A stretch of DNA of 64,000 bases from Desulfosarcina alkanivorans (GCF_009688945.1 NZ_AP021874.1:5394001-5458000); one strand, 5' to 3'; shown: positions 8,771 to 18,354, counted from the stretch's first letter. The notes: generated by a model not told the origin, from the letters alone. A program made the numbers and translations.

Positions 8771-8822
8771 TTGACAGGCGAATCACTTCCTTTTATGGCT
8801 CAATACATAAATGTATATACAA
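8771..8822 (+). promoter_or_regulatory. hutU promoter with HutC-type operator
   Basis: TTGACA (8771-8776) and TATGGC (8794-8799) are separated by 17 bases. Just downstream, TGTATATACA (8812-8821) continues as TGTATATACAAG and closely matches the HutC operator core known from Pseudomonas (TTGTATNTACAA type). The operator would overlap or immediately follow the start site, consistent with repression relieved by urocanate. The hutU ATG lies 33 bases further on. Confidence 0.65.
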
Positions 8823-8854
8823 GCTTTCCGTGACCTGCAAAAAAGGATCATGCC

Positions 8855-10888
8855 ATGCTGACCGATACGGATATTTCCGAGGCCATGCCCATCCATCTGG
8901 ACGGCCCTCTGCCGCCGATGCCTGAGTGTAAATCCGGTGTCCGCCGCGCCCCGGACCGGGGCTTCCGGCTCAGCCGCAGCCAGACTGCCGTGGCCCTTAA
9001 AAACGCCCTGCGCTACGTGCCTGCCCGGCATCACGCCGCCCTGATTCCCGAATTTCTGAAGGAACTGAAAACCCGCGGGCGCATCTACGGGTATCGTTTC
9101 CGGCCCCGGGGCGGAATCCGGGCCCTGCCCATTGACCGGTATCGGGGCAACTGTCTGGCCGGGCGGGCGTTTCAGCTGATGATGGACAACAACCTGGATG
9201 TCGACGTGGCCCTCTACCCCTACGAACTGGTCACCTACGGCGAAACCGGCAGTGTCTGCCAGAACTGGATGCAGTTCCGGCTGATCAAAAAATACCTTGA
9301 ACGGCTGACCGACGACCAGACCCTGGTGGTGCAGTCCGGCCATCCCCTGGGGCTTTTCCGTTCCGGGCCGGACGCCCCCCGGGCCGTCATCACCAACGGC
9401 CTGATGGTGGGGCTGTTCGACAATCCGGAGGACTGGGAAGTCGCCGCCCAGATGGGGGTTTCCTCCTACGGCCAGATGACGGCCGGCGGCTGGATGTACA
9501 TCGGTCCCCAGGGCATCGTCCACGGCACCTATAATACCCTGCTGGGGGCCGGTCGCAAGATGTGCGGGGTGCCGGCCGACGGCGACCTGGCCGGCCTGCT
9601 CTTCGTTTCCTCGGGCCTGGGCGGCATGAGCGGCGCCCAGCCCAAGGCCGCCGACATTTCCGGTGCCGTGTCCGTCATCGCCGAAGTGGACGGTTCGCGT
9701 ATCGATACCCGTCACCGCCAGGGGTGGGTCAACATGGTCTCGGCCGACCTCGACGAGATTTTCAGGGCCGCCCTGGCGGCCAGGGATGACAAGCGGGCCC
9801 TGTCCATCGCCTACCACGGCAACGTCGTGGACCTGCTGCAGTATATGGTCGACCGGAACATTCCCGTGGACCTGCTGTCGGACCAGACCTCCTGCCATGT
9901 GGTCTATGACGGCGGCTATTGTCCCCAGGGGCTCAGTTTCGAGGCCCGTACCCGGATGCTGGCCGAGGATCGGCAGGAGTTCCGCCAACGGGTGGATGCC
10001 AGCCTCAGGACCCACATCGGCCTGATCCGGACGTTGACCGACCGGGGCACGTATTTTTTCGATTACGGCAACGCTTTCCTGAAGGCTGTCTTCGACGCCG
10101 GGGTAACTGAGGTGGCCAGAAACGGGCGGGACGTGAAGGACGGTTTTGTATTCCCCTCCTATTTCGAAGACATCATGGGGCCCATCTTCGACTATGGATA
10201 CGGACCCTTTCGCTGGGTGTGCCTGAGCGGCGATCCCCGGGACCTGGAAAAGACCGACCGGGCGGCCATGGCCTGCATCGACCCCGACCGGCGTCCCGAG
10301 GACCGCGACAATTACGTGTGGATCCGCGATGCCGGCAAGAACCGCCTGGTGGTCGGCAGCCAGGCGCGGATTCTCTATCAGGATGCCCAGGGGCGCATGC
10401 GCATTGCCCTGGCCTTCAACGCCATGGTGAGAAACAAGGAAGTGGGACCCATCATGCTGGGCCGTGACCACCACGACCCCGGGGGCACCGATTCACCCTT
10501 TCGCGAGACGGCCAACATCGCCGACGGCAGCAACGTGACCGCGGACATGGCCACCCACTGCTTTGCCGGGAACGCCGCCCGGGGCATGTCCCTGGTGGCG
10601 CTGCACAACGGTGGCGGCACCGGCATCGGAAAGGCCATCAACGGTGGCTTCGGCCTGGTGCTGGACGGCAGTCGGCGGGTGGATGCCATCGTCCGCTCCG
10701 CCATGAACTGGGATGTCATGGGCGGGGTCGCCCGGCGCAACTGGGCCAGAAACCCCAACGCCATGGAGGTGGCCGCCGCCTATAACCGGGACAATGACAA
10801 CGGCGACCAGATTACGCTTCCCTTTGTCGCCGACGGCAGCACCGTGGATGCGGCGGTGGCGGCCTTATTTGCCGACGACAAGGCGTAA
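8855..10888 (+). CDS. hutU: Urocanate hydratase (long form)
   Basis: The enzyme converts urocanate to 4-imidazolone-5-propionate using tightly bound NAD+, step 2 of histidine degradation. The core signatures are visible: 'QTAVALKNALRYVP', 'GGWMYIGPQGIVHGTYNTL' and the NAD-binding 'GLGGMSGAQPKAADI'. 'DQTSCHVVYDGGYCP' and 'ALHNGGGTGIGKAINGGFG' follow. At 677 residues it is about 120 longer than the Pseudomonas/Bacillus type and close to the animal enzyme length, with an N-terminal extension and an insertion in the C-terminal third. It is a cytoplasmic enzyme. hutH starts 64 bp after its stop, so they form an operon. Confidence 0.93.
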   Translation: MLTDTDISEAMPIHLDGPLPPMPECKSGVRRAPDRGFRLSRSQTAVALKNALRYVPARHHAALIPEFLKELKTRGRIYGYRFRPRGGIRALPIDRYRGNCLAGRAFQLMMDNNLDVDVALYPYELVTYGETGSVCQNWMQFRLIKKYLERLTDDQTLVVQSGHPLGLFRSGPDAPRAVITNGLMVGLFDNPEDWEVAAQMGVSSYGQMTAGGWMYIGPQGIVHGTYNTLLGAGRKMCGVPADGDLAGLLFVSSGLGGMSGAQPKAADISGAVSVIAEVDGSRIDTRHRQGWVNMVSADLDEIFRAALAARDDKRALSIAYHGNVVDLLQYMVDRNIPVDLLSDQTSCHVVYDGGYCPQGLSFEARTRMLAEDRQEFRQRVDASLRTHIGLIRTLTDRGTYFFDYGNAFLKAVFDAGVTEVARNGRDVKDGFVFPSYFEDIMGPIFDYGYGPFRWVCLSGDPRDLEKTDRAAMACIDPDRRPEDRDNYVWIRDAGKNRLVVGSQARILYQDAQGRMRIALAFNAMVRNKEVGPIMLGRDHHDPGGTDSPFRETANIADGSNVTADMATHCFAGNAARGMSLVALHNGGGTGIGKAINGGFGLVLDGSRRVDAIVRSAMNWDVMGGVARRNWARNPNAMEVAAAYNRDNDNGDQITLPFVADGSTVDAAVAALFADDKA

Positions 10889-10952
10889 ACCCCGGCGGGG
10901 TGCCGGATTCAATTTCATGACCAATCATGACCAGGATATGCGGAGAAGATCT

Positions 10953-12506
10953 ATGTCCACCCAACCATTGCTGCTGGATAAAGAAAAAATTACGGTCGAT
11001 GACCTGGTGGCGGTTGCCCGATCCAATCGTGAGGTTGCGGTCTCCGCCGCCGGAGAAGGGCGGGTGGCCACAACCAGTGCCCTCATCGAGCGCTGGGTCA
11101 AGGAAAAACGGGTGATATACGGCATCACCACCGGGTTCGGCGCACTGTGCAACGTCACGATTTCCGAAAAGGATACCCAGCGGCTTCAGGAGAATATTCT
11201 CATGAGTCATGCCGCGGGGGTCGGCGACCCGCTGCCCGAAGCCGTCGTCCGGGCCATCATGGCCCTTCGTGTCCACGACCTGTGCCTGGGCTATTCCGGC
11301 TGCCGCATGGAGACCATTCGATACCTGCTCGCTTTTCTCAATCACGGGGTGGCGCCAGTGGTGCCGGAGAAAGGCTCGGTCGGTGCCAGCGGCGACCTGG
11401 CGCCCACGGCTCACCTGGGGCTGGTGCTCATCGGCAAAGGCGAGGCGTTTTTCGGTGGCAGCCGCATTTCCGGGGCCGAGGCATTGGGACGGATCGGGCT
11501 TGCACCGCTGGCCCTGGCCGCGGGAGAAGGGCTGGCCCTGATCAACGGCACCCAGGTGATGACCGCCATCGGCGCTCTGGTGGTGCACGATGCCCTGCGC
11601 CTGTCCAAGATGGCCGACATCGCCTGTGCCATGACCCTGGAAGTGCTCATGGGGTCCAACAGCGAATTCGATCCGCGCATCCACCAGGTGCGTCCCCACC
11701 CGGGGCAACTGGCGACCGCGGACAACATGCTCCGGCTTACCGAGGCCAGTGAGATCATCTCCTCCCATGAAGGATGCGCCCGGGTCCAGGACGCATACAC
11801 CCTGCGATGCGCCCCCCAGATCCACGGGGCCAGCAAGGATGCGATCGCCCATGCCCGCCGGGTCATCGACATTGAAATCAATTCGACCACCACCAACCCG
11901 CTGATTTTTCCGGATACCGAGGAGGTGCGGCTGGGCGGCAATTTCCACGGCCAGCCGGTGGCCATGGCCGCCGACTACCTTTCCATGGGGCTGGCGGAAC
12001 TGGGCAGCGTGTCCGAGCGGCGAATCGAGCGCCTGGTCAACCCGCAGCTCAGCGAACTGCCTGCTTTCCTGGTGAAGCAGGGCGGGATCAACTCCGGATT
12101 CATGATCGGCCAGTACGCCGCCGCCGCCCTGGTGTCGGAAAACAAGGTGCTGGCCCATCCGGCCTGCGTGGATTCGATCCCCACCTCCGCCAACAAGGAG
12201 GATCACGTCAGCATGGGCACCATCGGTATCCGACAGAGCCGTGAAATTCTCACCAACGTGGAAAACGTCATCGCCATCGAACTCCTCTGTGCCGCCCAGG
12301 CCTATGATCTGCTCACCGAAACCCATCCGCTGACGGCCGGCAGGGGCACCCGCGAGGCCTACCGGGTGATTCGTCGTCATGTGCCTTACCTGGAATCGGA
12401 CCGGGAACTGCACAAGGACATGGAAACCATGGTAAGCGTGCTGCGATCCGGGGAAATCCTCGACGCGGTGGAGGCGGCGGTGGGGAGGGTCAAGGTGGAA
12501 ATATAG
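10953..12506 (+). CDS. hutH: Histidine ammonia-lyase
   Basis: It deaminates histidine to urocanate, the first step of histidine catabolism. The Ala-Ser-Gly triplet that cyclises to the MIO electrophile is A145-S146-G147 within 'GSVGASGDLAPTAHL'. The N-terminal tyrosine loop 'YGITTGFGALCNV' and 'NPLIFPDTEEV' are also intact. The 517-residue length is normal. Of several possible ATGs (10918, 10938, 10953) the last was chosen because GGAGAAG lies 5 bases upstream. It is co-directional with hutU. No hutI, hutG or hutF is in the window. Confidence 0.94.
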   Translation: MSTQPLLLDKEKITVDDLVAVARSNREVAVSAAGEGRVATTSALIERWVKEKRVIYGITTGFGALCNVTISEKDTQRLQENILMSHAAGVGDPLPEAVVRAIMALRVHDLCLGYSGCRMETIRYLLAFLNHGVAPVVPEKGSVGASGDLAPTAHLGLVLIGKGEAFFGGSRISGAEALGRIGLAPLALAAGEGLALINGTQVMTAIGALVVHDALRLSKMADIACAMTLEVLMGSNSEFDPRIHQVRPHPGQLATADNMLRLTEASEIISSHEGCARVQDAYTLRCAPQIHGASKDAIAHARRVIDIEINSTTTNPLIFPDTEEVRLGGNFHGQPVAMAADYLSMGLAELGSVSERRIERLVNPQLSELPAFLVKQGGINSGFMIGQYAAAALVSENKVLAHPACVDSIPTSANKEDHVSMGTIGIRQSREILTNVENVIAIELLCAAQAYDLLTETHPLTAGRGTREAYRVIRRHVPYLESDRELHKDMETMVSVLRSGEILDAVEAAVGRVKVEI

Positions 12507-12708
12507 GTCGGGGCCATCCTTTTTCCACCGTTGATATGCCCCGGCCCGGGGTGACAAAGCCGCTTGCCTGTTTTATGGTTGCCACAGCGTCGACCTCGCG
12601 CGCGTTTCCATGGGGGGCCGCATGTCGATCCGTCAAGGTCGGCGTCAGCGCCGGTTTCCCTGACGCATGCGATATTGCACCGTCACCAGAAAACTCCGGG
12701 AGGCAACT

Positions 12709-13119
12709 GTGAACAGCATGTTTTATATCAAGTTGTATCTGCTGACCGTCCCCGTTTTTTTTCTCATCGATATTCTCTGGCTGGGTTGGCTGGGGCGAGG
12801 TTTTTACAAAAAACAGATCGGCTTCATTCTCAGCGACCAGGTCAACTGGCCGGCGGCCATCGCTTTCTACCTGATTTATATTGCCGGCATTTTGATTTTT
12901 GCCGTGGTTCCCGCTCTGGAAAAAGGGCTGGTCGCAAAGGCCGTCCTGTGGGGTGCCCTGTTCGGCTTTTTCACCTATGCCACCTATGATCTGACCAACA
13001 TGGCCACCATCCGGGGCTGGCCGATTGCCATGGTGGCCGTGGACATCCTGTGGGGAACCCTTTTGTGTGCCCTTGTGGCCACCGGCAGCTTCTATGCGGG
13101 GCGTTGGCTCATGGGTTGA
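12709..13119 (+). CDS. DUF2177-type small membrane protein
   Basis: The 136-residue protein has four predicted membrane helices and the family-like motifs 'DILWLGWLGRGFYKKQIG' and 'FFTYATYDLTNMATI'. The function of DUF2177 proteins is unknown. The start is set at GTG 12709 because GGGAGG lies 5 bases upstream. ATG 12718 is the alternative and would put that site 14 bases away. It stands alone between hutH and the next locus. Confidence 0.7.
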   Translation: MNSMFYIKLYLLTVPVFFLIDILWLGWLGRGFYKKQIGFILSDQVNWPAAIAFYLIYIAGILIFAVVPALEKGLVAKAVLWGALFGFFTYATYDLTNMATIRGWPIAMVAVDILWGTLLCALVATGSFYAGRWLMG

Positions 13120-13245
13120 CGGACTGCCCCTTTCCCTCATGGTCGACCACGACCATCCGGCTGCATCAGCGATTTCTCCTTTGTTTTTCTTTTTCCAAAG
13201 GGACGCCGCCACGGCCGCTTCTCTGCCTGACCCTCGCCAATTCCG

Positions 13246-13274
13246 TTGACAGCCTTCGAATCAGCAGCTATATC
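13246..13274 (+). promoter_or_regulatory. Probable sigma-70 promoter for the CsgG-like/barrel gene pair
   Basis: A perfect TTGACA (13246-13251) is followed after 17 bases by TATATC (13269-13274), with a start expected near 13281. This gives a leader of about 120 bases before the ATG at 13404. It is the only strong promoter-like match in the 284-bp gap. Confidence 0.5.
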
Positions 13275-13403
13275 AAGGCGGGCTGTCCGTGCTCCACTTC
13301 TCGTATCCAGAAAAACATGGTCATGGGGACACCCATTGCAGGGGGTTTCAACTCCGGCCATGTCTCAGATCCGGTATTCGACAATGCCAAAGGAGTCGTT
13401 GAA

Positions 13404-14561
13404 ATGAAGAGCCAATGGTTGCGCATGGTAATGGGCGGGGTGCTGCTCTGTTTGATGGCGGTTGCCTCCGCCTCGGCCGGGCAGGTGGTCACCGAGAAGG
13501 AAAGACGCTGGGCCCGTCAGGCGCTGGCGCAGGAAGTGGCACTCGAGGCCGCACGGATGCCCGAAAACAGTGTTTCCGTGCTCTATTTCTCCAATTCGAC
13601 GGGGAGGCCGGACCTTGACGCGCTGCAAAAGGGGCTCGCCTACATGCTGGCCACCGACCTGTCATCGATCAAAAGCCTTCTGGTGGTGGAGCGGGTCAAG
13701 CTGCAGGCCCTGGTCGAAGAAATGGACCTGGGTGTCTCCGGCCTGGTTGCGGCGGACTCGGCACCCCGGGTGGGGCGTCTGCTGGGCGCCCGGTTCCTGG
13801 TGAGTGGCGATCTGTCCAATCCTGCCGGGACAGGGGGGGCGGGCGCCGCTTTGGATGAAGGCGGCATTTTCCGGGCACTGGAAGCCCGAATCCGGATCAA
13901 TCCCCGCCTGTTGAATGTTCCCGCCGGGCAAGGCACAGCGGTGGCGGCGGCAGATGGCCTGGTCAGCGCCTTATTCCAGCTCGAGAAAAAAATTCTCTTT
14001 TCTATCGTCGAGCAACTTGAAATTTCCCTGAGTGAGAAAGAAAAAGCGTCCCTGAAGGTCCCCATGACGCTTAACGGCCGTGCCCTCTTCTATTTTTTCA
14101 TGGGTCTTAACTACAGTGATATGGGCAGGTATGACCAGGCCGGCAGTTTCTATAAAAAAGCCAGTCAGGCCGACCCGGGTCTGCAGCCGGCAGTGCACGC
14201 CTTGAAGGAGCTCCGGCAACTGGGGCTCTATAGCTCCCCCAAAAAAACCATGTCGCTGCTTCGTTCCGTTCGCAACCGGACGTCGCTGACCAGCAGCATC
14301 GCGCCGGCCGAAACGGTCAAACGGGTCCGGACGCCCGCCGATGTCAGTCTTCGCCAGAGCCGCAATCAAACCCGCCCGGATCCCATAGACCCGCAACCCG
14401 TCGACCCCGATGATATCGATAACGACGGCGACGGTTTTACCGAAAACGGGGGGGACTGTGACGACACCGATTACTCGATCAACCCATACGCCGTGGAGGA
14501 CTGCTCCGATATCGACAGAAACTGCAACGGCTACCCATACGACGCACCTGACGGGTGTTGA
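13404..14561 (+). CDS. Exported CsgG/FlgO-like protein with C-terminal calcium-type repeat
   Basis: The 385-residue protein has a signal peptide (MKSQWLRMVMGGVLLCLMAVASASA). A CsgG/FlgO-like domain has the core 'VVERVKLQALVEEMDLGVSG...GRLLGARFLVSGDL' at about residues 92-140. A TPR-like pair of helices follows ('ALFYFFMGLNYSDMGRYDQAG'). The C-terminus carries an Asp-rich motif ('DIDNDGDGFTENGGDCDD', then 'DCSDIDRNCNG') like the MopE/metal-binding repeats of surface proteins. A strong AAAGGAG supports this start over longer readings. It is followed by an outer-membrane barrel gene, which suggests an envelope complex. The specific function is unknown. Confidence 0.75.
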   Translation: MKSQWLRMVMGGVLLCLMAVASASAGQVVTEKERRWARQALAQEVALEAARMPENSVSVLYFSNSTGRPDLDALQKGLAYMLATDLSSIKSLLVVERVKLQALVEEMDLGVSGLVAADSAPRVGRLLGARFLVSGDLSNPAGTGGAGAALDEGGIFRALEARIRINPRLLNVPAGQGTAVAAADGLVSALFQLEKKILFSIVEQLEISLSEKEKASLKVPMTLNGRALFYFFMGLNYSDMGRYDQAGSFYKKASQADPGLQPAVHALKELRQLGLYSSPKKTMSLLRSVRNRTSLTSSIAPAETVKRVRTPADVSLRQSRNQTRPDPIDPQPVDPDDIDNDGDGFTENGGDCDDTDYSINPYAVEDCSDIDRNCNGYPYDAPDGC

Positions 14562-14650
14562 GACATGGTGTTCCCACAATGCCCTGCGGCCGTTCTGCAT
14601 GAGAAGAACATCCCACAGGATAACAATCCAATGGCGAAAGGACTGTTTTG

Positions 14651-15772
14651 ATGAAACCCCTCAGATGGATAATGCTGACGACCCTGATGGTCAGCATGGG
14701 AAGCGTGGCGCCGGCCATGGACGTCAGCGTGCAGACCGGTATGAACACCAACTTCTGGGACAGCGATTCCAATGACCGGGGCAGCCAGACCTACGTGCCG
14801 GTGACCATCGATGCCGCCCATGGGGATTTTTCCGCACGCGTGCTCTCCGCCTTTGTCAGCACCCGGATCGACCCATCGGATGCCTCGAAAAACAGCATGA
14901 CCACGGCCATCGACACCAAGGTGAACCTTTCCTACGCGGTGCTGGAAAAATTTCCCGTGGATATTCTCTTCGGTCTCGACCTCAACCTGCCCACCGGCCG
15001 GACCGACCTGGACAGCGAAGAACGCCGCATGCTCCTGGATCCAGATCTGGTGACCATCTCCCGATATGGGGAGGGGTTTAACGTCAATCCCACCATCACC
15101 ATGGCCAAACAGGTTGACCGGTGGGGCGTCGGGATCGGAGCGGGCTATCTGTGGCGGGGCGAGTATGACTTCAGCGACAGCGCCGAAGATTTCAATCCGG
15201 GGGATATTTTCAATGTCACCGCGGAAGGCATCTACGCATTCACCGATAGATGGCAGGGCCGGCTTTTTGGAGAAATGGCCTGGTACGGTACCGATGAAAT
15301 CGACGACCGCGATTACTACCGGGAAGGCGACTACATTTTAGCGGGCATCGGTGTGGATTATGCCCGCACCCGGTGGGAAGCCGCGCTCGGCGCACAGCGT
15401 ATATACAGGGGGAAATGCGAATTCCCGGCGGACAGCCAGCAACTGGCCACCGAGGACCGGGCCGGTTACGGCGATGAGTATCTGGCCGATCTGACCCTGC
15501 GATACCTGATGAACACGGAAACGACCCTCAGTTCCCGGTTGTACTACCTGATGGTGACGGAAAACGACTACGATGCGGACGATCCCGCCTTTATCGATGA
15601 AAAACAGAAAATATCACTGTCGCTGTCGCTGAAGCACCGGTTTTCCGCCCGGACCGCCGGCCGAATCGGCCTGGAGGGGTACCTGCTGGAGCAGGGCCGC
15701 AACTGGTATGTCGACGAAGACCGGGATTATCGCGGTTTTATCGTTGATTTTTCCCTGACCCGGGCGTTCTGA
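14651..15772 (+). CDS. Outer-membrane beta-barrel protein
   Basis: The 373-residue protein has a signal peptide (about residues 1-22, ending 'GSVAPAM'). Alternating-residue strands throughout are rich in aromatic ends, such as 'WGVGIGAGYLWRGEY' and 'TTLSSRLYYLMV'. The last residues 'FIVDFSLTRAF' end in phenylalanine, as expected of a BAM-recognised barrel. It is probably a 14- to 16-strand barrel in the outer membrane, perhaps a channel or the partner of the CsgG-like protein encoded 89 bp upstream. No specific family is recognised. Confidence 0.75.
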   Translation: MKPLRWIMLTTLMVSMGSVAPAMDVSVQTGMNTNFWDSDSNDRGSQTYVPVTIDAAHGDFSARVLSAFVSTRIDPSDASKNSMTTAIDTKVNLSYAVLEKFPVDILFGLDLNLPTGRTDLDSEERRMLLDPDLVTISRYGEGFNVNPTITMAKQVDRWGVGIGAGYLWRGEYDFSDSAEDFNPGDIFNVTAEGIYAFTDRWQGRLFGEMAWYGTDEIDDRDYYREGDYILAGIGVDYARTRWEAALGAQRIYRGKCEFPADSQQLATEDRAGYGDEYLADLTLRYLMNTETTLSSRLYYLMVTENDYDADDPAFIDEKQKISLSLSLKHRFSARTAGRIGLEGYLLEQGRNWYVDEDRDYRGFIVDFSLTRAF

Positions 15773-15845
15773 CAAGGATCTGTTTCCCACACAGGCACAA
15801 GGCTCGGGGGCAGGGGGATCCGGCGACACCGCCTTCCGGCACCGA

Positions 15846-16403
15846 TCAGCTGGGGGACAGCAGATCCCGCGTGGCCGCCTCAGCAGCCCGGAGCCATGCA
15901 GACAGGTTGCCGGCGGGAACGGTTTTCTGTGAGGCCCTGACCAGCCTGCCGGTCTCCACCTCCACCAGCCGAAGGTCGACCCGCACCTGGGAGGCCACCA
16001 CCTGATAGGCGCCGAACAGCATCATGCGGGCGCCCAGCATCCGCCCGACGCGCAGGCCGGTGGCATCCTCGGCCAGACTGCCGGATCCCAGGTTCAGTTC
16101 CTGCAGGATGGCCAGCAGCTGCTCCCTTTCCACCAGGGCGTAGCCCTTAGAAGCCTCGACGGTTTCCATGACACGGGCCGTCATCAATTCCGCCAGATCG
16201 ACCCCGGTGGTTCCGGGCAGGCTGAGATCTTCCAATGTCCAGACCGCCAGAGCCGGCGGCCCGGCCGGCGCGGGAACCGGCGCGGTGGCGCATCCGGTCG
16301 CCAGTGCGCCCAGGAGCAGAAGCAGCCCCCATGTGCCGGTCACCACTCCGGCCAGCCGCCTGACCTGATCAAATCGGTGACGAATTTTCCCTGACTTTGT
16401 CAT
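15846..16403 (-). CDS. FlgO/CsgG-like lipoprotein
   Basis: The 185-residue protein has a lipobox (LATG-C, lipidated Cys38) after a hydrophobic segment. Its domain is almost only the CsgG/FlgO core: 'LVEREQLLAILQELNLGSGSL', then 'GRMLGARMMLFGAY'. It should be an outer-membrane-anchored periplasmic lipoprotein. Its start overlaps the end of the TPR protein gene by 35 bp, so the two are translationally coupled. The paralogous core in three neighbouring proteins suggests they assemble together. Confidence 0.75.
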   Translation of the reverse strand: MTKSGKIRHRFDQVRRLAGVVTGTWGLLLLLGALATGCATAPVPAPAGPPALAVWTLEDLSLPGTTGVDLAELMTARVMETVEASKGYALVEREQLLAILQELNLGSGSLAEDATGLRVGRMLGARMMLFGAYQVVASQVRVDLRLVEVETGRLVRASQKTVPAGNLSAWLRAAEAATRDLLSPS

Positions 16404-18318
16404 CTGTTTTCAAATCCCGTTCTTTTTTGATGATTCGGGCGTGGCACAGGTCGGTCTCCACGCTCACCACTTCCAGCCGGGCCACGACCTTGGGCAGCCC
16501 CTTCAGCGTGCGGCCCTTGTAGACGATCGGCTTGGTCATTTCGATCACATCCAGCCGGGTGCCCTCCACCATGCCCTGGTCGGCACCCAGGTTGATCAGG
16601 GCCTGGTCCCCTGTGGCCTGCACAACGTAGCCCTGCAGGGGGTAGCCGTCCACGAGGGCGGCCAGAACCTCCCGGTTCAGGCGCAGCAACGCCTTGTTCC
16701 AGCCTGACTCGGGCCCCAGTTCGCGGGTGAGGGTTTTGGCGATGGCCGACGTTTCCGTGTCCACCAGGCGCAGACTCACCAGCGTGTCGCCGGGCATGGT
16801 AAACAGGGTGCCGGTGGCCATGATCCGGGCGGCCATGACGCGCCCCAGCCGCAGGGTGGTGTTGGGATCCGCCAGTTCCGAAGACCCCAGGTTGAGTTCC
16901 GACAGCAGCCGGTCCAGCACCACCCGGTCGACGACCTTGACCCGGCCCGAGGCGTTGAGGTGATCGGCCAGCTGGGCGGTGAGGATGGTTGACATGCCGT
17001 CCCGGTCCGCCAGTCCGCCTTTTTCCTGAACGTCAACGAAGGCAAAGACCAGGGGCCGGGAGGTCCATTCATCCGTATCGGCCGAAGGGGCGGCCTGCTG
17101 TTTCCGGTAGCGCTCGGCCAGGTCCTTGACCAGCCTGTCGATCTGCCGGCGTTGGTCGGCATCCTTTTGCAGTTCGATCATCTGCTGGGCTTTTTTGGCC
17201 AGCAGGGCGGTAAATGCCTCTCCGGCGCCGATCCCGGACGCCTTCGAGTAGGCGTCCAACGCCTGATCCCACCGGCCTTCGCGCTGGTAGGACATGCCTT
17301 TGTTGGATGTGGCTTCAACGAAGTAGGGATCCACCGCCACGGCCTGGTCGTATAATTCACGGGCTTTTTCATGCTTGCCGACGCTGGCGTAAAAACGGCC
17401 GTATTTGTTCAGAGCGACGGCTTGCTGGTGGGGTGAGGACGCCGTTTTGCCCACGGCTTTTTTTAACTCGTTCCCGGCTGCCGTTTTCTGGTTCCGGCGA
17501 TAGAGCACGTTGGCCTTCACCACGTGGGCGAACCCCCGTTTGGGCGCTTTGCGGGTCACCTGGTCGGCCAGGGCCAGGGCTTTGTCATCTTCCCCCTTCT
17601 GGGCGTAGACCGCGCTCAGTCCCTCCTGCCCGACGACTTCGCCCGGTCCGGGGCTGGCGGCCACCTCCTCGAAGATGGCTTCGGCTTTTTCGAGGTGGCC
17701 CGATTTGATTTCCGCGTATCCCTTTACCGCCCGGGCCTCGATGTTTTCCGGGTTTTTGGCGATAACGGTATCGGCCATGGCTTTGGCCATGTCGTGTTTT
17801 TTGCGGCTCAGGGTCCGCTCGGCAAGGCGAACCAGAAGCACCTCCGTGGTTTTTCCGCCACCCTGGAACACATCCAGGACGTTTTGGTCCGGACCCATCA
17901 CGAAGACGGTGGGAAGAATTGCCGTGGCGCCGTATTGGTCGCTGACGTCGCCGGGGTCCAGCAGGATCGGAAAAGCCGGTGCGGCTTGTTGGGTATAGCG
18001 GGCCACTGCATCGGCGGGGCTCCTGCTGATGGCCCAGACCACCAGACTGTCGTCGGAGAATCGTTTTTTCAGGCTGTCGAGGTAGGCCAGCCCTTCCTGG
18101 CTCGGACGGGATGCCGCATCGAAAAAGTAGAGCACCGCCATCTGGTGATTCTTCACCTCGGACAATACATAGGTGGTCCCTTTGGCGTCCTTAAGGGTAA
18201 AATCAGGCCCCGGCTGGCCCGCGGATGGCGGTGCGCCGGCTGAAGCGATGGTTGACCAGACAAGGGCGATGACCAGACCGGTCACCCCTTTCGGTAACAT
18301 GGTGTTCGCGTACCGCAT
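16369..18318 (-). CDS. Exported redoxin-fold / TPR / CsgG-FlgO-like fusion protein
   Basis: The 649-residue protein has three parts. A signal peptide is followed by an AhpC/TSA-thioredoxin-like fold (about 33-165, 'GQPGPDFTLKDAKG'). TPR repeats occupy about 170-385 ('FYASVGKHEKARELYDQA'). The CsgG/FlgO-like region starts at about 425 ('VVDRVVLDRLLSELNLGSSEL') and ends with a small beta domain ('GADQGMVEGTRLDVIE'). The expected CXXC of the redoxin is replaced by 'FFDAASRPSQE', so it cannot act as a thiol oxidoreductase. GGAGGAG precedes ATG 18318. It lies 36 bp downstream of the protease gene and upstream of the lipoprotein, forming one operon. Confidence 0.75.
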   Translation of the reverse strand: MRYANTMLPKGVTGLVIALVWSTIASAGAPPSAGQPGPDFTLKDAKGTTYVLSEVKNHQMAVLYFFDAASRPSQEGLAYLDSLKKRFSDDSLVVWAISRSPADAVARYTQQAAPAFPILLDPGDVSDQYGATAILPTVFVMGPDQNVLDVFQGGGKTTEVLLVRLAERTLSRKKHDMAKAMADTVIAKNPENIEARAVKGYAEIKSGHLEKAEAIFEEVAASPGPGEVVGQEGLSAVYAQKGEDDKALALADQVTRKAPKRGFAHVVKANVLYRRNQKTAAGNELKKAVGKTASSPHQQAVALNKYGRFYASVGKHEKARELYDQAVAVDPYFVEATSNKGMSYQREGRWDQALDAYSKASGIGAGEAFTALLAKKAQQMIELQKDADQRRQIDRLVKDLAERYRKQQAAPSADTDEWTSRPLVFAFVDVQEKGGLADRDGMSTILTAQLADHLNASGRVKVVDRVVLDRLLSELNLGSSELADPNTTLRLGRVMAARIMATGTLFTMPGDTLVSLRLVDTETSAIAKTLTRELGPESGWNKALLRLNREVLAALVDGYPLQGYVVQATGDQALINLGADQGMVEGTRLDVIEMTKPIVYKGRTLKGLPKVVARLEVVSVETDLCHARIIKKERDLKTDDKVRENSSPI

Positions 18319-18354
18319 GATGCTCCTCCTTTTCGTTGTGCCTGGGGGCCGATA

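Noticed and set aside
8783..10474. 563-codon open frame antisense to hutU
   Set aside because: It mirrors high-GC codon usage of hutU, is rich in His/Gly/Val with no recognisable motif, and lacks a ribosome site.
10812..12557. 581-codon open frame antisense to hutH
   Set aside because: Same reason: a shadow of a clearly identified gene, with no motifs.
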